Origin: an uncultured Pelagibacteraceae bacterium
GTDB lineage: Bacteria > Pseudomonadota > Alphaproteobacteria > Pelagibacterales > Pelagibacteraceae
Length of the DNA: 39,430 nt
Direction of reading: 5' to 3'
NCBI GenBank assembly: GCA_902552705.1
Contig: CACDHZ010000008.1
Coordinates: forward strand, 1 to 39,430
How positions within the stretch are numbered: position 1 is the stretch's first letter; each line of letters starts with the position of its first letter. The notes under the pieces were generated by a model. It saw only the letters and a program-made list of their open reading frames with translations. It ran no database searches and was not told where the DNA came from. Both the position numbers and the translations under genes were made by a program. Below are positions 9,071 through 15,372 of the stretch, one piece after another.

Positions 9071-9993
9071 CTTTTAAATTTTATATGTTGAATTTGATGT
9101 TTACTATTTAAATTCATTATTACAGATGAGCTTTTTGTAGCATCTTTAAACATTTGTTGAGTAATTCTTTGATAAGTTTGCATAAAATTTAATAAATCTC
9201 CACTACTCATAATCTTTAAATTTCTCTTATTTTTTGTTTTAGCCCAAAGTTTTCTTTCTTGTTTCAATCTCCATTTTTTCAACAAATTAAAATTTTTAGC
9301 TTTTAAATATAATAACCCATCTAACTGTTTAAATAATATATTATATTTTTTTTTCAATTGATTGTTAACATATGATCTCCATTTAATACGTTGATCATAA
9401 ATTCTTTCAAGTGAATTAACTGGTTTTTTTAACTGGTTAATTGTTTGAGCTTTAGCGCCGACACACCAACCTTCAAAAATTACAACATCTGGTTTAGATT
9501 TGAGTTTGTACCAAAAATTTTTTTTATAACGATCATCTATAGCTTTATTAAATTTTGGAATCTCTATTTTTTTAAAATTTTTTGATTTAACTTTTGTGAA
9601 AAATCTTAACATTAAATCAATATCATGAGTACCAGGAACACCTCTAGTCATCAACAATGGATGTTTTGTATTTGATAGAATTCTTCTATCTTTTCTTGTT
9701 TTGTAAAAATCATCAATTGAAACCTTAAAAACATTTAATTTAAAATATTTCTTTAATATCAAAGTTATAATTGATGAAATTGTTGTTTTTCCTGAACCTT
9801 GTCCTCCAGCTAAACCAATAATTATTGTTCTTTTTCTATTGGTTTTTTTTGAAATCCAGAAACTTACTGGAATTAGAAAAGATTTAATCATCTTTTCTTT
9901 ATTTTTAAATCTATCTTTTTTTGTTTCTTGAGACTTAATAAATCTAAAACAGTCTTTTTTTACTTTAGAAAAACAATCTTTAATATGTTCCAT
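9067..9993 (-). CDS. P-loop kinase of the plant-type D-glycerate 3-kinase family
   Basis: A 308-residue P-loop kinase. Walker A G-L-A-G-G-Q-G-S-G-K-T-T is near residues 59-70 and S-I-D-D-F-Y near 93 is the Walker-B-like acidic motif of the phosphoribulokinase/uridine kinase fold. H-P-L-L-M-T-R-G-V-P-G-T-H-D, V-I-F-E-G-W-C-V-G and the late Q-R-I-T-Q-Q-M match what I recall of plant GLYK and fungal Tda10/E. coli YggC. GLYK turns D-glycerate into 3-phosphoglycerate, the last step of the photorespiratory/glycolate salvage route, which would suit a cell using algal glycolate. Substrate is inferred, and other small hydroxyacids or pantothenate-like molecules are possible. It lies 6 bases after the GFA pair and overlaps tolC by 4. 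Confidence 0.78.
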   Translation of the reverse strand: MEHIKDCFSKVKKDCFRFIKSQETKKDRFKNKEKMIKSFLIPVSFWISKKTNRKRTIIIGLAGGQGSGKTTISSIITLILKKYFKLNVFKVSIDDFYKTRKDRRILSNTKHPLLMTRGVPGTHDIDLMLRFFTKVKSKNFKKIEIPKFNKAIDDRYKKNFWYKLKSKPDVVIFEGWCVGAKAQTINQLKKPVNSLERIYDQRIKWRSYVNNQLKKKYNILFKQLDGLLYLKAKNFNLLKKWRLKQERKLWAKTKNKRNLKIMSSGDLLNFMQTYQRITQQMFKDATKSSSVIMNLNSKHQIQHIKFKR

Positions 9994-9999
9994 AAAAAA

Positions 10000-10365
10000 T
10001 TATTTTTTATCAAGAGGGTGATTTTGACCATCATTGACAGGAACATCCTTTATTTCAAATGGATTAATTCCGTCCACGCAAGCAATATTAATACCAAATA
10101 TCTTTGGATTAATTCTTGGTCTATTATGAGTATGAATACCACATACTTTACAAAAATAATGTTGAGCAGTTTTTGTTTTGAATTGGTAAAGTTTTAAAAA
10201 ATCTTCACCTTTTGTTATTTTAAAATCGTCTGATCCAACAACTCCTATAATATATCCTTTTCTTTTGCAAATAGAACAGTTACAACGCATAACTTTTTCA
10301 AATCCTTTTTCAGAAACATTTACTTCTCCTTTCACAGCTCCACAATGGCATGTTAATTTTTTCAT
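10000..10365 (-). CDS. GFA/CENP-V-fold zinc protein, copy 1
   Basis: A 121-residue protein of the GFA (glutathione-dependent formaldehyde-activating-like) family. Zinc ligands are visible in three groups: C-H-C-G at the N-terminus, C-N-C-S-I-C near 28-33 and F-C-K-V-C-G near 91-96. The family binds zinc and, in characterised members, glutathione adducts such as S-hydroxymethylglutathione, although many members have no known substrate. It is about half identical to the protein encoded immediately upstream at 10367-10735, so the two come from a tandem duplication. One base separates them. Function is left at family level. Confidence 0.85.
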   Translation of the reverse strand: MKKLTCHCGAVKGEVNVSEKGFEKVMRCNCSICKRKGYIIGVVGSDDFKITKGEDFLKLYQFKTKTAQHYFCKVCGIHTHNRPRINPKIFGINIACVDGINPFEIKDVPVNDGQNHPLDKK

Positions 10366-10366
10366 T

Positions 10367-10735
10367 TTATTTCCTGTCTTTTATATGATTTTGACCATCG
10401 TTGATAAAGGTCTTTAATTCAAATAATTCATTTGGCTTTATCTCATCAATGCACCCTAAATTTATACCAAAAGTATTTGGATCACTTCTTCTTAAATTGT
10501 GAGTGTGAATTCCACATTTTGAACAGAAGTGATGCTTGGCAACATTAGTATTGAATTGATAAGTCTTTATTTTATTTTCTCCTTTAATAATTTTTAAATC
10601 TTCTTTATTAATTGTTGTAGTCATAGTTCCTTTTCTTTTACATATTGAACAATTGCATCTCATTATTTTATCTATATTTTTTTTTAAATTAATTTGAATT
10701 TCTACTTCTCCACAATGACATTTTAATTTTTTCAT
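10367..10735 (-). CDS. GFA/CENP-V-fold zinc protein, copy 2
   Basis: A 122-residue paralogue of the next gene. It shares M-K-K-L-x-C-H-C-G, M-R-C-N-C-S-I-C-K-R-K-G, H-F-C-S-K-C-G-I-H-T-H-N and the C-terminal N-D-G-Q-N-H, so all presumed zinc ligands are kept in both copies. Differences concentrate in residues 35-75, which in this fold contribute to the substrate pocket, so the copies may have divided substrates. It is the first gene of the minus-strand run that continues to alaS and is divergent from umuD, with a 179-base regulatory gap between them. Confidence 0.85.
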   Translation of the reverse strand: MKKLKCHCGEVEIQINLKKNIDKIMRCNCSICKRKGTMTTTINKEDLKIIKGENKIKTYQFNTNVAKHHFCSKCGIHTHNLRRSDPNTFGINLGCIDEIKPNELFELKTFINDGQNHIKDRK

Positions 10736-10783
10736 TCTAAATTTTTAATAATAAGACAAAATTTAAACTATCTCTGGTTTAAG

Positions 10784-10792
10784 TTATCCACA
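10784..10792 (+). promoter_or_regulatory. consensus DnaA box
   Basis: TTATCCACA is an exact match to the strongest DnaA-binding 9-mer. It is a single site in the gap between the GFA pair and umuD. No dnaA, parAB or other origin genes are in the window, so a regulatory role or DnaA titration is more likely than an origin. A 9-mer also occurs by chance. Confidence 0.45.
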
Positions 10793-10808
10793 AGCATACA
10801 AAATATAG

Positions 10809-10843
10809 TTTTGATGTTCACCTTTTGATTCACTTTTGATTCA
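10809..10843 (+). repeat. tandem 11-bp direct repeats with a third degenerate copy
   Basis: CTTTTGATTCA occurs twice head to tail at 10822-10832 and 10833-10843. Just upstream TTTTGATGTTCA at 10809-10820 is a third copy with inserted bases. The TTTTGA core recurs inverted as TCAAAA at 10853-10858. The 11-base period places the copies on one face of the helix, as for a cooperative regulator. It lies upstream of the umuD promoter. Confidence 0.6.
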
Positions 10844-10867
10844 GTTACAGACTCAAAATACAACCTC

Positions 10868-10896
10868 TTGCGTGTATTGTATAAATAGTCTATAAA
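10868..10896 (+). promoter_or_regulatory. candidate umuDC promoter
   Basis: TTGCGT (10868-10873) and TATAAA (10891-10896) are separated by 17 bases. The predicted start of RNA, near 10902, falls inside the SOS box, which would allow direct repression by LexA. The leader before the ATG at 10915 would be only about 10 bases. Confidence 0.5.
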
Positions 10897-10899
10897 TAA

Positions 10900-10914
10900 G
10901 AACAAAACAAGAAC
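10900..10914 (+). promoter_or_regulatory. SOS box (LexA site) directly before umuD
   Basis: GAAC-AAAACAA-GAAC fits the alphaproteobacterial LexA operator GAAC-N7-GAAC without mismatch and ends on the base before the umuD ATG. Its position over the presumed RNA start and its association with umuDC, a classic SOS operon, make a functional site likely. lexA itself is not in the window. Confidence 0.8.
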
Positions 10915-11310
10915 ATGAAATTAACTGTCCCTTATTATCTACATAAAGCTGGTGCTGGTTTCCCGTCACCTGCCACTGATTATATTGAAGAAGATATTGA
11001 TTTAAATATGCATTTAATCAAAAATGTTCCAGCCACATTTATTATCAGGGTGCAAGGAAAATCAATGATAGATGTTGGTATTAATGATGGAGATTTATTA
11101 GTTGTCGATAAAAGTTTAAAACCAAAAAATTTTTCAACAGTTATTGCGAATGTTCATGATGAACTTGTGGTTAAAACACTAGTTCAAGAAAAAGATAAAA
11201 AATTTTTAACATCAGGCTCTAAAGATTTTTCCAGTAGAATTTTAATAAATGAAGAACAAGATATTTTCATTTGGGGAGTTGTAACTTATGTCATCCATTC
11301 AACGTACTAG
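10915..11310 (+). CDS. umuD: UmuD, SOS mutagenesis subunit (S24 auto-peptidase)
   Basis: Accessory subunit of DNA polymerase V, activated when RecA filaments trigger removal of its N-terminus. The protein has 131 residues. The cleavage site is A14-G15 in A-G-F-P-S-P-A, aligned with Cys24-Gly25 of E. coli UmuD. The catalytic dyad is S50 in G-K-S-M and K87 in V-V-K-T-L. The spacings from G15 to S50 (35) and K87 (72) are the same as in E. coli. The N-terminal arm is about 10 residues shorter than in E. coli, so only about 14 residues are lost on cleavage. There is no DNA-binding domain, which excludes LexA. It overlaps umuC by 23 bases. Confidence 0.95.
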   Translation: MKLTVPYYLHKAGAGFPSPATDYIEEDIDLNMHLIKNVPATFIIRVQGKSMIDVGINDGDLLVVDKSLKPKNFSTVIANVHDELVVKTLVQEKDKKFLTSGSKDFSSRILINEEQDIFIWGVVTYVIHSTY

Positions 11311-12568
11311 AAAATTAGCTTTAATTGATTGTAATTCTTTTTATGTTTCCTGTGAAAGATTATTTAATCCTAAAATAAGAAAAAAACCTGTAGTTGTTTT
11401 ATCAAATAATGATGGCTGTATTATCTCTAGATCTAATGAGGCAAAAGCTTTAGGAATTAAAATGGGTGAACCTTACTTTAAAGCAAAAAATATTATTATT
11501 AAAAATGAGGTTGAAGTTTTTTCTTCAAATTATTCTTTATATGGAGATTTATCTAGAAGAGTAATGAGAACACTTAAAAGATTTAATACAGAAATTGAAG
11601 TTTATTCAATTGATGAAGCGTTTATAGATTTATCTAATTTTCCAGACTCAGAAGTTGAAAAAGTTGGAAAAGAAATTAGAGAAACAGTTTTACAATGGAC
11701 TGGTATTCCAACTAGCATCGGTATCGCAAAAACTAAAACTTTGAGTAAGATTGCAAATCATATTGCAAAAAAGAAACAATCAGGGATTGTTAGTTTAATT
11801 GGTATAGAAAATTTAGATCCTATTTTAGAAAAAGTTGAAATTAATGATGTATGGGGTGTTGGAAGACAACTTACAAAATTTTATCAAAAAAATGGAATTT
11901 ATAATGCAAAACAACTTAAAAATAAATCTAATACCTGGATTAAGAAATGTTCTAATGTTTTAAGCTCAAGAACTGCAATGGAACTTAGAGGAATTCCTTG
12001 TATTAATTTAGAAACAACACAGACAAAAAGAAAAAGTTGTGTTGTATCAAGATCGTTTGGAAAAAAAATTAAAAAATTTCAAGAATTAAAAGAGGCAGTT
12101 GCAAACTATTGTTTAAATGCATCTGAAAAGATTAGATCAGAGTCTTTAGTTGCAAAATCAATTACAGTTTTTGTTAGAACTAGTCCTTTTCAAAAAGATT
12201 ATGGTTATTACTCAAATTCAAAAACAATTGATTTTCCAATTGCAACAAACAATAGTATTGAAACTGTTAAAACTGCAATTTCAATTTTAGAAAGTATTTT
12301 CAAAAATGGATATCATTATCAAAAAGCAGGCGTCATGCTTATAGGATTACGTAGTGATAATAAAAGAAAAAATTTATTTTCATCAGAAAAAGATGAAAAA
12401 ATAAATATTTTAATGAGATCAATTGATAAAACTAATTATAGATATGGACGATCAACCTTAAGTTTAGCAAGTGCAGGGGTGCAAAAAAAATGGAATATGC
12501 GAAGACAATACTCTTCCAAGATAGACACTGCTGATTTTTATTGTTTGCCTAAAATAAAAGCTATTTAA
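11288..12568 (+). CDS. umuC: UmuC, catalytic subunit of DNA polymerase V
   Basis: Y-family translesion polymerase that copies past lesions at the cost of mutations. The protein has 426 residues, close to the E. coli length. The palm carries D14 in A-L-I-D-C-N-S-F-Y and D109-E110 in Y-S-I-D-E-A-F, the catalytic metal-binding residues. N-N-D-G-C-I-I-S-R-S-N-E-A-K near 40-53 is the finger motif. The little-finger domain and the UmuC-specific C-terminal segment (DUF4113-like, about 375-425) follow. The ATG at 11288 lies inside the end of umuD, so the two are expressed together from the SOS-controlled promoter. The last 8 bases overlap the convergent glycosyltransferase gene. Confidence 0.95.
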   Translation: MSSIQRTRKLALIDCNSFYVSCERLFNPKIRKKPVVVLSNNDGCIISRSNEAKALGIKMGEPYFKAKNIIIKNEVEVFSSNYSLYGDLSRRVMRTLKRFNTEIEVYSIDEAFIDLSNFPDSEVEKVGKEIRETVLQWTGIPTSIGIAKTKTLSKIANHIAKKKQSGIVSLIGIENLDPILEKVEINDVWGVGRQLTKFYQKNGIYNAKQLKNKSNTWIKKCSNVLSSRTAMELRGIPCINLETTQTKRKSCVVSRSFGKKIKKFQELKEAVANYCLNASEKIRSESLVAKSITVFVRTSPFQKDYGYYSNSKTIDFPIATNNSIETVKTAISILESIFKNGYHYQKAGVMLIGLRSDNKRKNLFSSEKDEKINILMRSIDKTNYRYGRSTLSLASAGVQKKWNMRRQYSSKIDTADFYCLPKIKAI

Positions 12569-13430
12569 CTTTCTTAATATCCTCAATATTCTTTAAGGAA
12601 TTATTAAATTCATCGATATTTTCTCTTAATGCCAAACTTGAGATTGAGTAAATCATAAATAGTAAAAGTATTAATGGTATTGAAGTAATTAAAGAAGCGT
12701 AACTTTTAATTAATAAAATATACAAAATAATAAATAAAGTTGAGCGAATTAAAACTGAGGTTCTAAAAACACTCATAATAGATAAAGAGTGTTTTAATAA
12801 GTTAAAAAAACTCATTTTAGAAGGACCAAAATATCTTGTGCCTCTTATAGAAGGTACTGAAAATAAATCTTTTTCTATTTTACTCAGGGAGCCCGAGAAA
12901 CTATTCCATGTAGCTTTTTCATTAATCATTTTTTCAACAGTATTTTTTGTTAAACAAGAAAAGTTTCCAAATTTAATAAACTTGCCAGTAAAAGTTAAAG
13001 TTATTAATTTATGCAGCTGGTAACAAATTCTAAATATTAAATTTTCTGATCTTTTTATTCTTTCTCCAACTATAGACTTACCATTTGAATTTTTGATTTG
13101 AGTTAAGAACTCTTTAATTTCTTGAGGTCTATCTTCTCCATCTCCATCCATTGGAATAACATAATCAAATTTTTCTTTTTCATAAATATATTTTAATCCA
13201 GTGGCAATACACCTGGCATGACCCTGATTAACTTTCATACATAAAATTTTAATTGAATAAATATTTTCTAAAGTTTTATTTTCATCTTTACGATCATGAG
13301 TTGATGCATCATCAACTATTATTATTGAAATTTGAAATTCCTGACTTATTGAAAGTGCATTAATTTCTTCTATTAATTTAGAGACAGATTGCCAATCATT
13401 ATATACAGGAATTAAAATTTTAATTTTCAT
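12561..13430 (-). CDS. GT2 glycosyltransferase with C-terminal membrane segments (polyprenyl-phosphate sugar synthase-like)
   Basis: A 289-residue GT-A family 2 enzyme. It begins I-K-I-L-I-P-V-Y-N-D, has the nucleotide-binding V-D-D-A-S (39-43), V-N-Q-G-H-A near 67-72 and D95-G-D97 as DxD in P-M-D-G-D-G-E-D-R-P. That last motif resembles dolichyl-phosphate-mannose synthase and ArnC/GtrB. Two hydrophobic helices follow at about 222-270, also as in the GtrB/ArnC group. Members transfer a sugar from a nucleotide donor to undecaprenyl phosphate on the inner leaflet. The gene lies 17 bases after a GT39-like membrane transferase that could use the lipid-linked sugar. Which sugar is unknown. Confidence 0.82.
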   Translation of the reverse strand: MKIKILIPVYNDWQSVSKLIEEINALSISQEFQISIIIVDDASTHDRKDENKTLENIYSIKILCMKVNQGHARCIATGLKYIYEKEKFDYVIPMDGDGEDRPQEIKEFLTQIKNSNGKSIVGERIKRSENLIFRICYQLHKLITLTFTGKFIKFGNFSCLTKNTVEKMINEKATWNSFSGSLSKIEKDLFSVPSIRGTRYFGPSKMSFFNLLKHSLSIMSVFRTSVLIRSTLFIILYILLIKSYASLITSIPLILLLFMIYSISSLALRENIDEFNNSLKNIEDIKKVK

Positions 13431-13447
13431 GAATCAAGTTTAATATA

Positions 13448-14770
13448 TTAATACCTTCCTATACACACTTCATCTATGCAAATAAATTGGGAAGAATTAT
13501 TTAATATTTCTTTATTAGTTTGTCCTTCCCATTTAGGTCTGGATTTTATGTGATAAGAAAGATTTCCAGCTTTCCACTCATCACCTGTTACAAATTCAAT
13601 TTCTTTATCAAAATCTAAATCCCAAGTATACTGGACTTTGGCTGCGATTTCTTTTCCAGGATAATCTGTTCTTTTGTCTATTTGAGTAATTGAAATATAT
13701 GAATAAAGAATTGGAGATAATAAAAACAGAAACATAAATCCATATAAAAATGAATTTATTTTCTTTAAGTTTATTTGATGTTGAAATAAATAAATAAAAA
13801 ATACTCCAAAAAATAGATAAAAAGGTGTCATCCACATAGTTCTGATTTTAGATCCAGTAATAATCGAAGTGATCAAAATTAAAAAAATAGGTAAAAAATT
13901 AATAAAAATCAAAAAAATTAATTTTTTATCTTTATTATCTATTTTAAATTTAATTTTTTTTATTAATAACCAAATTAAAAAGAAAAAAGGGATTAATATT
14001 CCAAATTGCTTAAATAAAAATGTGATTGGATAGTTAAGATGATCTAAAATTTCTGACTCTTCTAAACCGGTTCTTTTAAGACCATAAAAAATAGTGATAA
14101 AATCATTGTTAAATAACCAAATAAGATGAGGGATTAATAAAACAAAAAAAACTTCTAGGGTAATTAAGTATTTAAAATTAAATTTATTGATCTTTTTAAT
14201 AAATATTAAATAAATAAAAAGTAAACTTATGGACACTAGTAGGTAAATGAATAAGTATTTTGATAAAAAACCTATGGCAGCAAATAATCCAACCATGAAA
14301 CAATCTAAAAATTTAATTTCTTTCTTTTCATAAATCTTCCAAGAATGATAAATCACTAGAGACCAAAAAGGTAATTGGCAAATATTTACGTTAAATTCTG
14401 GAGTGGTAAAATTATAAAAATAAATAGATTCAATTAATAATACAGAAATTAAGCTTAATTTAACATTTCTTAAGATTTCAGAAGCAAATTTGAATACATA
14501 ATAAAAACTAATTGTAACGAAAATTTGGCTTAACAAATAATAAGCCCAATCTTGAGGTCCAAATATTTGATAGAATATTTCTAAAAAAAAAGCGCTTGCT
14601 GGTGGATGTTTATTAAAACCCCAATCAAGATTACTTCCCCATGCTAAAGCCTCAATTGTATCCAGCGGTAAATTATTATTAGTTAATGATGGAATCAAAG
14701 TCCACAAAATAAGGTGTAATATAATAAAAGTATAAAATATATTTTTCGTATTAATTTTATTGAAAGTCAT
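13448..14770 (-). CDS. integral membrane glycosyltransferase, GT39/ArnT (PMT_2) type
   Basis: A 440-residue polytopic membrane protein with roughly ten hydrophobic helices. The first external loop has L-P-L-D-T-I-E-A-L-A-W-G (D37, E40) and then N-K-H-P-P-A-S-A-F. This matches the acidic motif plus K-H-P-P segment of the ArnT/PMT_2 family, whose members take sugars from polyprenyl phosphate on the periplasmic side. A smaller soluble C-terminal part (about 375-440) follows the helices. Together with the downstream GT2 it makes a donor-synthase/transferase pair for decorating lipid A, an envelope glycan or a protein. The acceptor is not readable from sequence. The gene starts 79 bases from dksA, in the opposite direction. 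Confidence 0.82.
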   Translation of the reverse strand: MTFNKINTKNIFYTFIILHLILWTLIPSLTNNNLPLDTIEALAWGSNLDWGFNKHPPASAFFLEIFYQIFGPQDWAYYLLSQIFVTISFYYVFKFASEILRNVKLSLISVLLIESIYFYNFTTPEFNVNICQLPFWSLVIYHSWKIYEKKEIKFLDCFMVGLFAAIGFLSKYLFIYLLVSISLLFIYLIFIKKINKFNFKYLITLEVFFVLLIPHLIWLFNNDFITIFYGLKRTGLEESEILDHLNYPITFLFKQFGILIPFFFLIWLLIKKIKFKIDNKDKKLIFLIFINFLPIFLILITSIITGSKIRTMWMTPFYLFFGVFFIYLFQHQINLKKINSFLYGFMFLFLLSPILYSYISITQIDKRTDYPGKEIAAKVQYTWDLDFDKEIEFVTGDEWKAGNLSYHIKSRPKWEGQTNKEILNNSSQFICIDEVCIGRY

Positions 14771-14799
14771 TAGCTTGATTTTATATTAATTAAGCTTGC

Positions 14800-14827
14800 T
14801 TGACACGTATTAATTGCTGAATATACT
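14800..14827 (+). promoter_or_regulatory. strong sigma-70-type promoter for dksA
   Basis: TTGACA at 14800-14805 is a perfect -35, followed after 16 bases by TATACT at 14822-14827. RNA should start near 14834, about 16 bases before the ATG at 14850. This is one of the best promoter matches in the window and supports 14850 as the original dksA start. Confidence 0.7.
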
Positions 14828-14849
14828 TCCCACACTAAAATTTATATTT

Positions 14850-14925
14850 ATGCCAAAAATCTCCAAAAAAAACAAAAAAAAAAACTATTGTAAAAAGAAC
14901 AAATACTAAATCATTAGTAAAAAAA
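14850..14925 (+). other. out-of-frame N-terminal segment of dksA across poly-A runs
   Basis: ATG at 14850 opens M-P-K-I-S-K-K-N-K-K-K-N-Y-C and stops at a TAA 20 codons in. The frame that joins dksA reads K-K-K-T-I-V-K-R-T-N-T-K-S-L-V-K-K from just after the A-runs. Removing one A from either the 8-A run (14865-14872) or the 11-A run (14874-14884) joins the two into a natural basic DksA N-terminus. The present sequence therefore shows a one-base surplus: an indel error, a real mutation, or a slippage site. Confidence 0.75.
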
Positions 14926-15372
14926 GTGAGTGCGGCAGGGACAAATACTAAAGGATTAATTAAGATTTCCAAAAACTATATTCCAAAAGATACTGAAAAA
15001 TATATGTGTGATAAGCATTTATCATTTTTTAAAACTAAACTCTTAAATTGGAAAAAAGAATTAGTAAAAGCAAACAATGAAGCTTTATATCATGGGTCTA
15101 TGGATGATAATAGCGTCTCAGCTGACATTGTAGATCAAGCAAGTTCCTACACGGATAAAGCTGTAGAAATGAAAGCAATTAATAGACAAATAAAATTAAT
15201 TTCTAAAATTGACAAAGCTCTTTTAAGAGTAAAGGATAAGACTTATGGATTTTGTGCTGAAACAGCTGAACCAATAGGTTTGAAAAGACTGATGGCAAGA
15301 CCTGTAGCAGAACTTTGCATAGCTGCTCAAGAAAAACATGAAAAAGAAGAAAAAGTTTACGCTGATGATTAG
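14926..15372 (+). CDS. dksA: DksA/TraR-family RNA polymerase regulator
   Basis: DksA enters the RNA polymerase secondary channel and works with ppGpp on stringent control. The continuous frame from GTG 14926 codes 148 residues. The coiled-coil tip has S-A-D-I-V-D-Q-A (D67, D70), matching the two key Asp of E. coli DksA. The C-terminal globular zinc-finger region is degenerate: C110-x2-T113 and C131-x2-A134 instead of two CxxC pairs, as is usual in Alphaproteobacteria. GTG 14926 is probably not the true start: promoter and upstream coding sense point to ATG 14850, with a one-base frame break in between. The stop interlocks by 4 bases with the convergent GST gene. Confidence 0.9.
   Translation: MSAAGTNTKGLIKISKNYIPKDTEKYMCDKHLSFFKTKLLNWKKELVKANNEALYHGSMDDNSVSADIVDQASSYTDKAVEMKAINRQIKLISKIDKALLRVKDKTYGFCAETAEPIGLKRLMARPVAELCIAAQEKHEKEEKVYADD

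Noticed and set aside
10736..10914. Chromosomal origin at the DnaA box and repeats
   Set aside because: Only one DnaA box, no dnaA, dnaN, parAB or hemE neighbours, and no strand switch of the kind seen at origins; kept only as a regulatory curiosity.
13608..13835. Alternative minus-strand frame inside the GT39-like gene
   Set aside because: Lies wholly within a well-supported membrane transferase and consists of hydrophobic residues produced by AT-rich shifted reading.
14926..14928. GTG as the genuine dksA start
   Set aside because: Coding sense continues upstream of it in the same frame (K-R-T-N-T-K-S-L-V-K-K) and the promoter is too far away; it is only the first start codon left after the frame break.
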